Counted from the stretch's first letter, positions 56,533 to 64,000 are shown. The stretch: DNA of 64,000 nucleotides from UBA966 sp046350355 (GCA_046350355.1 JAXMAN010000002.1:682001-746000), one strand, 5' to 3'. Program-made: numbers and translations. Notes: generated from the letters alone by a model not told the origin.

Positions 56533-59406
56533 TCACCCCGCGGCGGCGATCTCGCGCTGCGCGTCGGGATGGATCTCCAGCCGCGCCTCGCCGCCTGGGA
56601 TGACCAGCGCGTCGATGGGCGTCCCCTCGGCGACGGGCGTGCCGTCGAGGCTGGTGATCGTGAAAACCTGCTGCTTCGACTCGTGGTCGCGCAGCGCGGC
56701 CTCGAGCTTGGCGCGCAGCTTCTCGTCGATCTTCGCCCAGCTCTCGCGGCCGCGGCACTTGGGGAAGGCGCTGCAGCCCAGCCAGGGGCCGCGCTTGCCG
56801 TTGCGCAGGTTCATCGGGCTGCCGCACTTGGGGCAGGGCAGCTCCGTCACCAGCGGCGGCGGCGAGGGGAACTTGATCCCGCGCTTGCGGTCCAGGTTCA
56901 GGACGAACTCCGTCTCGCGGTTCTCGCTGGTGAGGAACTCGCCGAAGCGACCCGTGCGCAGCACCATCGGCGCGCCGTCGACGGGGCAGCGCAGGTCCAC
57001 GCGCTCGGGAAGCAGGGGATGGCCCTGCCGGTTGACGGGCGCCGCGTAGCTGCACGCGGGCTCCTCCTTGGGCTTCTTCCCCTTCGCGCCCGGCACCTTC
57101 ACCTTGATGTTGAAGCCGCTGCAGGAGAGGAAGCGGCCCGTCTTGCCCAGGCGGTACTCGGTGCGCCGGCCGCACTTGGGGCAGGCGTACGGGGCGGGCT
57201 CGGTCTCCGCCTTGACGTGCTTCTCCTTGCCCAGCTGCAGCACCGTCTCGTGGAAGGGGCCGTAGAACTCGGTGAGCATCCGGCGCCAGTCGACGCCGCC
57301 GGTGGCCACTTCGTCCAGCTCCTCCTCGATGCGCCGCGTGTAGCCCACGTTCATGAAGCCGCGCTCGAAGGGCGTCTCCAGGAAGTCGCAGACGGCCATG
57401 CCGATGTCAGTCGCGCGGAAGGCGCGGTCGTTCTGCTCGACGTACTTGCGCGCCTCGATCGTGTTGATGATCGACGCGTAGGTCGAGGGGCGGCCGATCC
57501 CCTCCTCCTCGAGCCGCTTCACCAGGCTCGCCTCGTTGAAGCGCGGCGGCGCGCTGGTGAACTTCTGCTGCGGGTCGATCCAGAAGGGGGCCATCTCCTG
57601 GCCCTCCTTCAGCGGCGGGAGCTCCTGGTCGTCGCCCTCGCCGCGCAGGCCCGTGGCGGTGTAGCCGTCGAAGGTCTGCACGCGGCCGCTGGCCTTGAAG
57701 ACCGCGCCGGTGGGGCGGTCGCTGCGCTCCAGCAGCACCGTCGTCGAGTCGTACTGCGCGTCCGCCATCTGGCACGCGACGAAGCGCTGCCAGATGAGGT
57801 TGTAGAGCTTCCACTGCTCCTCGTCGAGCTCGCCGCGCAGCGAGTCGGGCGTGCGGCGCACGTTGGTCGGGCGGATCGCCTCGTGCGCCTCCTGCGCGCT
57901 CTTGTTGCTGCTGCCGTAGAAGCGGGGGGCGTCGGGGAGGTACTTCGCGCCGTAGCGCTCGCCGATGAACTCGCGCACCGACCCCAGCGCCTCGCCGGAG
58001 AGGTGCGTCGAGTCGGTACGCATGTAGGTGATGAGGCCCACGAGCCCCTCGCTCTTCACGTTCACGCCCTGGTAGAGCGCCTGCGCGATGCGCATCGTGC
58101 GGTCGGTGCCGAAGCCCAGCGCGTAGCTCGCGCTCGACTGCAGCGTGCTCGTGATGAAGGGCGCGCGGGGGCGGCTGCGCGTCCCGCTGCGCTCGATGCT
58201 GCGCACGCGGTAGCGCACGCCCGCGCCGATGGTGCCGCGCACGGTGCGCTGCCAGCGCGCGAAGCCGACGCCGTCGGCGCTCTCCGCGACCGCGGTGGCG
58301 ACCTGCTCCAGGCCGACCGCCTCGGCGACGGCGCGGATCTCGCGGCCGAGCCCCTCGCCTTCGGCGTAGAAGCCGCGCGGCTGCGGCACCGGCGTGCGGC
58401 TGCGCGAGGCGTCCTTCGCCGCGCCCGCCGCGGCCGGCTTGCCCTGCGCGTCCACGCGCAGCTTGCGGCGCACCCAGGTGGGCGTCTCCGCGGGCAGCGG
58501 GCCATCTTCGTACTTGGGCAGCTCGCGCGAAACCTCGAAGCGGCGTCCGCCGACCTCGACCAGCTCGCACTCGATCCCGCCGCGCTCGGCGAGCCAGTGC
58601 GACTGCGCCTTCACGGTCGGGGCGCGCCCCTTCTCGTCGCGCTGCGCCAGGAATCCCTGCCACTCGCGCGCCAGCGCGCCGGCGCGCGCCGGCTCGGGGG
58701 TCATCGCGGCTTCGACCTTCCAGTACTCGTCGGGCTGGAAGGCGGCGATCTCGCGCTCGCGGTCCACGATCAGCAGCAGCGCCACGCTCTGCACGCGGCC
58801 CGCGCTCAGCCCGCCGGCGATCTTCTTCCACAGCACGGGGCTCACCATGTAGCCCACGATGCGGTCCAGGATGCGGCGCGCCTGCTGCGCGTCCACGCGG
58901 TGCATGTCGATGGGACGCGGCTCCGCGAAGGCCTTCTGGATGTCGGCGCGGGTGATCGCGTCGAAGGTCACGCGCTTGGCGGTCGCGGGATCCACGCCCA
59001 GGATCTCCGCGAGGTGCCAGGCGATCGCCTCGCCCTCGCGGTCCAGGTCGGTCGCGAACCAGATCTCCGAGGCGCCCTTGGCCAGGCGCTTGAGCTCGGT
59101 GACCTGCGACTTGCGGTCCGCCGCGACCTCGTAGGTCGGCTCGAAGCGGTGGTCCAGGTCGACGCCGGGCACCGGCTGCTTCGAGCCCTTGGGGGCGCGC
59201 TTGGGCAGGTCGCGGATGTGTCCCTTGCTCGCCTCGACCTTGAAGCCGTTGCCCAGGTACTTGGCGATGGTCTTGGCCTTCGCGGGGCTCTCCACGATCA
59301 CCAGGCGGTAGCCGCCCGCGGACTTCTTCCCGGCGGGCGCGCCCTCGGCCGCCGCGGCGGCGCCGTCGGTGGCGGGGGTGGTGGAGCTCTTGCTGCGCTT
59401 GGCCAT
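56533..59406 (-). CDS. topA: DNA topoisomerase I
   Basis: Type IA topoisomerase relaxing negative supercoils. The 957-residue protein has an Ala/Ser/Lys-rich N-terminus, the Toprim domain ('YRLVIVESPAKAKTIAKYLG', Glu39; 'WFATDLDREGEAIAWHL', Asp120 and Asp122), the gate domains and the active-site Tyr461 ('GLITYMRTDSTHLS'). The C-terminus has two clear zinc-ribbon repeats ('YACPKCGRRTEYRLGKTGRFLSC', 'LPCPKCGSPMNLRNGKRGPWLGC') with a middle repeat that has lost most Cys. An insert of about 100 residues lies before the cleavage Tyr. It has a long-leader promoter with TTGACG at -35, different from the leaderless genes. Confidence 0.96.
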   Translation of the reverse strand: MAKRSKSSTTPATDGAAAAAEGAPAGKKSAGGYRLVIVESPAKAKTIAKYLGNGFKVEASKGHIRDLPKRAPKGSKQPVPGVDLDHRFEPTYEVAADRKSQVTELKRLAKGASEIWFATDLDREGEAIAWHLAEILGVDPATAKRVTFDAITRADIQKAFAEPRPIDMHRVDAQQARRILDRIVGYMVSPVLWKKIAGGLSAGRVQSVALLLIVDREREIAAFQPDEYWKVEAAMTPEPARAGALAREWQGFLAQRDEKGRAPTVKAQSHWLAERGGIECELVEVGGRRFEVSRELPKYEDGPLPAETPTWVRRKLRVDAQGKPAAAGAAKDASRSRTPVPQPRGFYAEGEGLGREIRAVAEAVGLEQVATAVAESADGVGFARWQRTVRGTIGAGVRYRVRSIERSGTRSRPRAPFITSTLQSSASYALGFGTDRTMRIAQALYQGVNVKSEGLVGLITYMRTDSTHLSGEALGSVREFIGERYGAKYLPDAPRFYGSSNKSAQEAHEAIRPTNVRRTPDSLRGELDEEQWKLYNLIWQRFVACQMADAQYDSTTVLLERSDRPTGAVFKASGRVQTFDGYTATGLRGEGDDQELPPLKEGQEMAPFWIDPQQKFTSAPPRFNEASLVKRLEEEGIGRPSTYASIINTIEARKYVEQNDRAFRATDIGMAVCDFLETPFERGFMNVGYTRRIEEELDEVATGGVDWRRMLTEFYGPFHETVLQLGKEKHVKAETEPAPYACPKCGRRTEYRLGKTGRFLSCSGFNIKVKVPGAKGKKPKEEPACSYAAPVNRQGHPLLPERVDLRCPVDGAPMVLRTGRFGEFLTSENRETEFVLNLDRKRGIKFPSPPPLVTELPCPKCGSPMNLRNGKRGPWLGCSAFPKCRGRESWAKIDEKLRAKLEAALRDHESKQQVFTITSLDGTPVAEGTPIDALVIPGGEARLEIHPDAQREIAAAG

Positions 59407-59501
59407 GCGTCGTGATCCGTCTGCGAAGGGTGCGGCCCGCGTCCGTCGGCGGTCGCGCCGGTCGCGTCGCCCGGGGCCTCCATCGGCGGTCGGGGGCTCC
59501 T

Positions 59502-59530
59502 TATATGAGGAACCATCCGGGCGCCGTCAA
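59502..59530 (-). promoter_or_regulatory. Sigma70-like promoter for topA
   Basis: Minus-strand TTGACG (59530-59525), 17-bp spacer, CATATA (59507-59502). The predicted start is near 59494, leaving a leader of about 88 nt. This is the best two-box promoter in the window. The rest of 59407-59667 (261 bp) holds no other feature that I can recognise. Confidence 0.6.
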
Positions 59531-59667
59531 GGCGAAGGACGACCCGGACGCGGCACGGCGACCCCGTTTGCGCCGCGCCAGGGCGGGTCGCCGCGGCGGC
59601 CGGAACTCGTGGTGGATCCGCCTGCGGCCCGCTGATTTTCGGCCCGCGGAGCCCCCGACCCCCGCGA

Positions 59668-60630
59668 TCAGGGAAAAAGTTTTTCGATAACTTCGTCCGC
59701 GGCCCCCTCGGTGGTGGCGCGCGCGGCCTCGATCCAGACCGATCCGGGGATCGCGCGGAAGCGCCGCAGCCAGGTCCGCTGCTGCTTCCCGTACTGCCGC
59801 GAACGGATCTTCATGCGCTCCACCGCCTGCTCCAGCGTGAGCGTCCCGGCAAGGTGCTCGAGCATCTCGTGGTAGCCGACCGCCTCGACCGCCTGGCGCG
59901 TCAGCGGGCCGCGTCCCGCGAGCGCGACGACCTCGCGAAGCAGCCCCGCGTCGACCATCGCGTGCACGCGCGCGTTGATGCGCCGGTTGAGCAGCTCGAC
60001 GGGCCACTCCAGTCCGACGACCGCCCATCCCGCGGGCAGCTCCCTGGGCCGTTCGCTCCACTGCGCCTGCAGTTCGCTGATGCGCTGGCCCGTGCGCATC
60101 CACACCTCCAGCGCGCGGATGGTGCGCCGTCGGTCGTTGGGATGGATGCGCGCGGCCGCGACCGGATCGTGGTGCTCCAGGTCCCCGCGCAGGATCTCCG
60201 TGGGCAGCGCGTCGAGCTGCGCGCGCAGCGCCGGATCCGAGGGCGGCCCCTCGAACATGCCCTCGACGAGCGCCTTGATGTAGAGGTTCGTGCCGCCGAC
60301 GACGATCGCGTGCCGCCCGCGCGCGTGGATCTGCGCGATCGCCTCGCGCGCCGCATCGAGCCAGTCCGCGACCGTGAAGGCGCCCGCGTGCGGGTCCGCG
60401 ATGTCGATGAGGTGGTGCGGCACGCCCGCGCGTTCCTCCACGCTGGGCTTCGCGGTGCCGATGTCCATGCCGCGGTAGACCTGCATCGAGTCCGCGCTCA
60501 CGACCTCGCCGCCGCCGGGCAGCCGCTGCGCGAGCGCGATGCCCAGCGCCGTCTTCCCGCCGGCCGTGGGGCCGAGCACGAGCAGCGTGCGCGGCGCGCG
60601 CGCGGGGGCATCGTCGGAGGCGCTTGGCAT
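59668..60630 (-). CDS. miaA: tRNA dimethylallyltransferase
   Basis: Prenylates A37 of tRNAs that read UNN codons, including the tRNA-Ser(UGA) encoded in this window. The 320-residue protein has the P-loop 'LLVLGPTAGGKTALGIALA', the 'VVSADSMQVYRGMDIGTAKPSVEE' switch, 'IVVGGTNLYIKALVEG', 'RDRRRTIRALEVWMRTGQ'-type tRNA contacts ('NDRRRTIRALEV') and the 'RSRQYGKQQRTWLRRF' C-terminal motif. The frame extends 86 codons upstream but that part is not family-like, so ATG 60630 is taken. It is divergent from pgk with only 19 bp between start codons. Confidence 0.94.
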   Translation of the reverse strand: MPSASDDAPARAPRTLLVLGPTAGGKTALGIALAQRLPGGGEVVSADSMQVYRGMDIGTAKPSVEERAGVPHHLIDIADPHAGAFTVADWLDAAREAIAQIHARGRHAIVVGGTNLYIKALVEGMFEGPPSDPALRAQLDALPTEILRGDLEHHDPVAAARIHPNDRRRTIRALEVWMRTGQRISELQAQWSERPRELPAGWAVVGLEWPVELLNRRINARVHAMVDAGLLREVVALAGRGPLTRQAVEAVGYHEMLEHLAGTLTLEQAVERMKIRSRQYGKQQRTWLRRFRAIPGSVWIEAARATTEGAADEVIEKLFP

Positions 60631-60635
60631 CGTCG

Positions 60636-60641
60636 TATAGT
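60636..60641 (+). promoter_or_regulatory. -10-like box TATAGT for pgk (leaderless type)
   Basis: TATAGT ends 8 nt before ATG 60650. Confidence 0.6.
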
Positions 60642-60646
60642 GGGGG

Positions 60647-60652
60647 ATTATG
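60647..60652 (-). promoter_or_regulatory. Possible -10 box CATAAT for miaA
   Basis: Minus-strand CATAAT lies 16 nt before the miaA ATG (60630) and overlaps the pgk ATG. Weak call. Confidence 0.25.
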
Positions 60653-61906
60653 CCGCAGAGCACCGCCGCCGCACCGACCGCCGCCTTCGCCCGCCGCCGC
60701 AGCATCGACCAGGTCGACCCCTCGGGCAAGACCGTCTTCGTGCGCGCGGACTTCAACGTCCCCACCGACGACGCGGGCGCGATCACCGACGACCGCCGCA
60801 TCCGCGGCGCGCTCCCGACGATCGAGTCCATCCTCGCGCGCGGCGGCGCCGTCGTCGTCGCGAGCCACTTCGGCCGCCCCGCAGGCACCGGCTACGAGGC
60901 GGGCGAGAGCCTGCGCCCGGTCCACGAGCGCCTGAAGAGCCTGCTCGCGGGCAAGGCCGAGGTCCTCTTCGCGGGCAAGGTGCCCACCGACGAGGCGTCG
61001 CAGGCCGCGGTGAAGGCGCTTCGCCCGGGCCAGGTGCTCCTGCTCGAGAACCTGCGCTTCGAGAAGGGCGAGAAGAAGGGCGACCCCGCCTTCGCGCAGC
61101 GGCTCGCGGCCTACGGCCAGATCTACTGCAACGACGCCTTCGGCGCCTCGCACCGCGCCGACGCCTCGATGGTCGCGCTCCCGCGCGCGATGGCCGCGGC
61201 CGGCGCGCCTGCGGTCGCGGGGCGCCTGCTGCTGAAGGAGCTCGAGTTCCTCGGCCAGGCGCTCGAGCACCCCAAGCGTCCCTTCGTCGCCATCGTCGGC
61301 GGCGCCAAGGTCAGCGACAAGCTCGCCGCGCTCGCTAACTTGCTCGACAAGGTCGACACGATCGTCGTCGGCGGCGCGATGGCCTACACCTTCCTGCGCG
61401 CGCAGGGGGTCTCCACGGGCAACAGCCTCGTCGAGGCGAACATGGTCGAGCGCGCCGCGTCCATCCTGCGCGACGCGCAGGCCCGCGGCCGCACGATCCT
61501 GCTGCCGGTCGACCATGTCTGCGGCCGCGCGCTCGAGCCCGGCACCGAGACCGCGGTCGTCGTCGGCGCGATCCCCGACGGCTGGATGGGCCTGGACATC
61601 GGCCCGCGCAGCCAGGAGCTCTTCGCGCAGGCGTGCACCACGGCGAAGCAGGTCGTCTGGAACGGCCCGGTCGGCGCCTTCGAGACCAGCCCCTTCGACG
61701 CCGGCACGATGGCCCTCGCCCGCGCGGTCGCCGACGCCACCCGCCACGGGGCGGTGACGATCGCCGGCGGTGGGGACACCGCGGCCGCCCTCGACGCCGC
61801 CGGCCTGGCCGGGTCGCTCAGCCATGTCTCGACCGGCGGCGGCGCCAGCCTCGAGATGCTCGAAGGCAAGCAGTTCGAGTCCGTCGGCGCGCTCGACCCC
61901 GCGTGA
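60650..61906 (+). CDS. pgk: Phosphoglycerate kinase
   Basis: Glycolytic kinase. The 418-residue protein carries a 16-residue Ala/Thr-rich N-terminal extension, then 'KTVFVRADFNVPTDDAGAITDDRRIRGALPTIESIL' (substrate motif), 'VASHFGRPAGT', 'LLENLRFEKGEKKGDPAFAQRLA', 'YCNDAFGASHRADASM', the ADP-binding 'PFVAIVGGAKVSDKL' and 'GGGDTAAAL', the complete PGK set. Length is close to the norm (about 390-415). The ATG at 60650 is followed closely by the extension; no in-frame start closer to the core is supported by a promoter box. Confidence 0.96.
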   Translation: MPQSTAAAPTAAFARRRSIDQVDPSGKTVFVRADFNVPTDDAGAITDDRRIRGALPTIESILARGGAVVVASHFGRPAGTGYEAGESLRPVHERLKSLLAGKAEVLFAGKVPTDEASQAAVKALRPGQVLLLENLRFEKGEKKGDPAFAQRLAAYGQIYCNDAFGASHRADASMVALPRAMAAAGAPAVAGRLLLKELEFLGQALEHPKRPFVAIVGGAKVSDKLAALANLLDKVDTIVVGGAMAYTFLRAQGVSTGNSLVEANMVERAASILRDAQARGRTILLPVDHVCGRALEPGTETAVVVGAIPDGWMGLDIGPRSQELFAQACTTAKQVVWNGPVGAFETSPFDAGTMALARAVADATRHGAVTIAGGGDTAAALDAAGLAGSLSHVSTGGGASLEMLEGKQFESVGALDPA

Positions 61907-61957
61907 CCTCGGGGCGGGTTCCCGGCCGCCGTGGAACCGATTCCGGCCCCGTCCGTC

Positions 61958-61963
61958 TATAGT
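61958..61963 (+). promoter_or_regulatory. -10-like box TATAGT before the second thioredoxin gene
   Basis: TATAGT lies 33 nt before ATG 61997; the leader contains AGGAG (61986-61990). No clear -35. Leadered class. Confidence 0.45.
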
Positions 61964-61996
61964 CAGCCCGTCGCACCACCCCTTCAGGAGCCCATG

Positions 61997-63049
61997 ATGC
62001 GAAAGACCCTCCTCGCCGCGCTCGTCGCCATCGTCCTCCCCGCCTTCCTCGTTCCTGCCGCCATGGCGCAGGAGAAGAAGCTCAAGGTCGGCGCCGAGGC
62101 GCCCTTCGACCTCAGCGGCACCGTGGAGTGGGTGCAGGGCAGCCCCGTCACCGCGCGCGACGCGAGCAAGGTCTACGTGCTCGAGTTCTGGGCGACCTGG
62201 TGCGCGCCGTGCAAGAAGTCGATCCCGCACCTGAACCAGCTCTACCAGGACTACAACGGCCGCGGCCTCGAGATCATCGGCTTCAGCGACGAGCCCGTGA
62301 ACACCGTGACGCCCTTCGTCAAGGACAAGGGCTCCGCGATGGCCTACCCCGTCGCCTGCTCCAAGAAGGAGACGGCCAACCCGCACGAGAAGCTCTTCAA
62401 GGCCGCCGGCCAGGAGGGCATCCCCAGCGCCTTCATCGTCGCGCGCAGCGGCAAGATCTGCTACATCGGCCACCCGCTCGATCCGGAGTTCGAGCGCGTG
62501 CTGAAGCTCGTCCTCGCCAACCGCTACGACCCCGAGCTCACCGAGCGCGTCGCCCCGACCGTCGCGGCCGCGCGCCGCGCCGCCAAGCTGCGCAACTACA
62601 AGGAGGCCGAGCGCCTCTATGACCAGGCCTTCAACGAGGGCCCCTCGGTGCTCGTCGACATCGCGCTGGAGAACTGGCGCATGATCTCCGAGCAGGCCGG
62701 CGACGCGGCGGGGGCCAAGGCCTCCATCCGCGCCACGATCGACCGCGTCTCCAAGGACAAGTACGCGCTCATGGCGGTCGCCGACTTCCTCGCGACCTCC
62801 GCCGAGGTGAAGGACCGCGACCTCGACGCCGCCCAGTACGCCGCCGACAAGCTCCGCGCCGTCGCGAAGGCCGACGACGCCGAGGCGTTCGCGGCGATCG
62901 CCTCCGTGGCGGCGGCGCGCGGCGACATGAGCACCGCCTCCGAGCTCCAGTACGACGCGTGGATGGCGGCGCCGCCCTCGGCCAAGCCCGCCCTCAAGCG
63001 CACGCTCGACAACTACAACGAGAAGAAGAAGGCCGGCGCATCGAAGTGA
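61997..63049 (+). CDS. Exported thioredoxin-fold protein with helical C-terminal region
   Basis: A 350-residue precursor with signal 'RKTLLAALVAIVLPAFLVPAAMAQ'. The thioredoxin domain (about residues 27-170) has 'VYVLEFWATWCAPCKKSIPHLNQLY' with Cys69 and Cys72 and the cis-Pro loop 'GIPSAFIVARSGK'. A C-terminal region of about 160 residues is helical ('TVAAARRAAKLRNYKEAERLYDQAF', 'KDRDLDAAQYAADKLRAVA'), resembling TPR-like repeats. It differs from the 21.8 kb protein in having its partner domain on the C-terminal side. Likely periplasmic disulfide exchange. ATG 61997 is 6 nt after AGGAG; ATG 61994 is the alternative. Confidence 0.82.
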   Translation: MRKTLLAALVAIVLPAFLVPAAMAQEKKLKVGAEAPFDLSGTVEWVQGSPVTARDASKVYVLEFWATWCAPCKKSIPHLNQLYQDYNGRGLEIIGFSDEPVNTVTPFVKDKGSAMAYPVACSKKETANPHEKLFKAAGQEGIPSAFIVARSGKICYIGHPLDPEFERVLKLVLANRYDPELTERVAPTVAAARRAAKLRNYKEAERLYDQAFNEGPSVLVDIALENWRMISEQAGDAAGAKASIRATIDRVSKDKYALMAVADFLATSAEVKDRDLDAAQYAADKLRAVAKADDAEAFAAIASVAAARGDMSTASELQYDAWMAAPPSAKPALKRTLDNYNEKKKAGASK

Positions 63050-63054
63050 CCGCG

Positions 63055-63738
63055 ATGCGCAGCGGCCCCGACCCGCAGCTCTATGCGAACGCACGACGGC
63101 TCCTCGTGGAGCCGTCTGTGCTTTCCGCCGACTTCACCCGCCTGGGCGAGCAGTGCCAGGCCTCGATGGAGGCGGGGGGCGACGCGATCCACTTCGACGT
63201 GATGGACGGGCACTTCGTCCCGAACCTCTCGATGGGTCCCGCGCTCTGCGCCGCCGTGCGCCACGCGGTGCCGGACGCCTTCATCGACGTGCACCTCATG
63301 TGCACCGATCCCGCGCACTGGGTCGAGCCCTTCGCGCGCGCGGGCGCCAACCACATCCAGTTCCACGCGGAGACCACCGACGACCCACGCCCCATCGTGC
63401 GCCGCATCCGCGACGCGGGCATGACCGCGGGCATGGTCGTGAACCCCGACACCGAAGCCGCGGTCCTCTTCCCCTGGCTGGAGCTGCTCGATACGGTCAT
63501 GCTCATGAGCGTGCACCCGGGCTACAGCGGGCAGAAGTTCATCGCCTCGGTCCTGCCCAAGGCCGGCCAGCTGCGCGCGCGCCTGGCGCCGCACCAGCGC
63601 ATCATGATCGACGGCGGCGTCTCCCCCGAGACCGCGCCTGCCTGCCGCGACGCCGGCTGCGATGTCCTCCTGGCCGCGAGCGCCATCTTCGGCGCGCGCG
63701 ACATGGCCCAGGCGATCCGCGAGATCCGCGGCGGCTGA
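63055..63738 (+). CDS. rpe: Ribulose-phosphate 3-epimerase
   Basis: Pentose-phosphate and Calvin-cycle type epimerase of ribulose and xylulose 5-phosphate. The 227-residue TIM barrel has 'VEPSVLSADFTRLGEQCQ', metal-ligand segments 'AIHFDVMDGHFVPNLSMGP' and 'FIDVHLM', 'MLMSVHPGYSGQKF', 'IMIDGGVSPE' and the phosphate-binding end 'DVLLAASAIFGARD'. The normal family has about 220 residues. A GTG at 63046, overlapping the previous stop (GTGA), is an equally possible start that would add three residues; ATG 63055 is reported because the extra residues are not family-like. Confidence 0.95.
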   Translation: MRSGPDPQLYANARRLLVEPSVLSADFTRLGEQCQASMEAGGDAIHFDVMDGHFVPNLSMGPALCAAVRHAVPDAFIDVHLMCTDPAHWVEPFARAGANHIQFHAETTDDPRPIVRRIRDAGMTAGMVVNPDTEAAVLFPWLELLDTVMLMSVHPGYSGQKFIASVLPKAGQLRARLAPHQRIMIDGGVSPETAPACRDAGCDVLLAASAIFGARDMAQAIREIRGG

Positions 63739-63741
63739 CCC

Positions 63742-64000
63742 ATGCCCGCCGGCGCCACCCAGCTCTGGCTCTTCCGCCCCTGCGACACCGAATGGGACGC
63801 CGCCCAGCGCCTGCGCGGCCGCACCGACCTGCCCGCCACCGAGGAGTCGCTCGCGCAGCTTCGCCAGCGCGTGGCGCGCCTCTCGCCCGGCCCCGAGGTC
63901 CTCTACCACCCGCCCGACGAGGCCGCCGCCGACACCGCGCACGCCATCGCCGTGCGCTTCGCCTGCCGCGTGCGCCCCGAGGCGGACCTGGCCGACCCCG
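63742..64000 (+). CDS. Degenerate histidine-phosphatase-family protein, C-terminal part cut by window edge
   Basis: The first 86 codons are visible. The start 'QLWLFRPCDTEWDAAQRLRGRTDLPATEE' aligns with the phosphoglycerate-mutase-like family start LxxVRHGETxWNxxxRxQGxxDxPLTxxG, but the catalytic His of RHG is Pro (R-P-C-D-T). The second conserved block, normally 'S.L.RaxqTA', reads 'YHPPDEAAADTAHAIA' and lacks the Arg. With both conserved catalytic elements altered it should be inactive as a phosphatase, perhaps a pseudo-enzyme or regulator. It follows rpe by 3 nt, so it is likely in the same operon. The rest lies beyond the window. Confidence 0.6.
   Translation, partial: MPAGATQLWLFRPCDTEWDAAQRLRGRTDLPATEESLAQLRQRVARLSPGPEVLYHPPDEAAADTAHAIAVRFACRVRPEADLADP

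Noticed and set aside
59675..59695. A5-G-T5 run at the miaA 3' end as terminator or frameshift site
   Set aside because: It lies inside the last codons of miaA (Glu-Lys-Leu-Phe-Pro-stop) and before the stop, and no alternative frame continues usefully.
61915..61955. GGTTCC/GGAACC inverted repeat after pgk as terminator
   Set aside because: Only 6 bp with a 10-nt loop and no U tract; too weak to list.
1..64000. Mobile element, prophage, CRISPR array or defence island
   Set aside because: No transposase, integrase, phage structural or Cas-like protein was seen. There are no direct repeats with regular spacers, and base composition and gene density are even throughout.

Overview
The window is a very GC-rich stretch (roughly 70% G+C by eye), packed edge to edge with about fifty genes on both strands, one tRNA gene and no sign of phage, transposon, CRISPR or plasmid functions. 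It looks like chromosomal core sequence from a planctomycete, most likely class Phycisphaerae. The case rests on four points: a secreted protein that ends in the dockerin-like DLNxDGxVxGADLGxxLGxW repeat common in Phycisphaerae; a small basic protein of the type shared by Planctomycetes, Verrucomicrobia and Chlamydiae; Gram-negative envelope genes (kdsD, AsmA-like, dacB); and the high GC. The assignment is an inference and no database was searched.

Layout. 1-5 kb: pyruvate kinase (partial) divergent from a phosphoglucomutase/phosphomannomutase, then pyrD and a small zincin on the minus strand. 5-12 kb: a minus-strand series with a C4 zinc-ribbon coiled-coil protein, cdsA, a rhodanese, lipoproteins, recX, a TPR protein, nth and a membrane protein. 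12-17 kb: a TIM-barrel protein, a SPOR-like membrane protein, the small basic protein, an aminotransferase, a small lipoprotein, a glycosyltransferase, a thioesterase and a DUF971 protein. 17.5-21.8 kb: a plus-strand operon pyrF - solute-binding protein - cinA - folK, every junction a 4-nt ATGA/GTGA overlap. 21.8-31 kb: a TlpA-like thioredoxin, a large FAD/Fe-S oxidoreductase, a response regulator, a small conserved-looking ORF, kdsD, scpA and recQ. 31-37 kb: dacB, two tandem secreted paralogues, serC, a zinc-ribbon membrane protein and a PPC/C-type lectin/dockerin protein. 37-47 kb: trpB, pssA, a lipoprotein-LOG-AsmA operon and a pteridine-reductase-like SDR. 47-56.5 kb: a TPR lipoprotein divergent from valS, a gluzincin lipoprotein, an SMP-30-like protein, tRNA-Ser(UGA), ispG and a nucleoside-symporter-like MFS protein. 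56.5-64 kb: topA, miaA divergent from pgk, a second thioredoxin protein, rpe and the start of a degenerate histidine-phosphatase-family gene.

Functionally this is housekeeping: glycolysis and pentose phosphate (pyk, pgk, rpe, pgm), pyrimidine, serine, tryptophan, folate and isoprenoid synthesis, phospholipid synthesis (cdsA, pssA), envelope biogenesis, DNA repair and topology (nth, recX, recQ, topA, scpA), and translation (valS, miaA, tRNA-Ser).

The most striking signal is not a gene. On both strands about twenty genes carry a TAnnnT hexamer (TACACT, TAGACT, TACGCT, TAGAAT and similar) that ends only 6-11 nt before the start codon, in place of a Shine-Dalgarno sequence. Placed as -10 boxes these would start transcription at or very near the first base of the start codon, so leaderless mRNAs seem to be a main mode of expression here. 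A second class of genes, enriched for exported proteins, has a GGAGG-type ribosome binding site and a longer leader. No gene island or undescribed multi-gene system was found; the remaining findings concern family deviations (Fe-S spacing in Nth, signature changes in CdsA, a phosphatase-family protein lacking its catalytic His) and small uncharacterised proteins. Positions that involve start choice are inferred from these signals.
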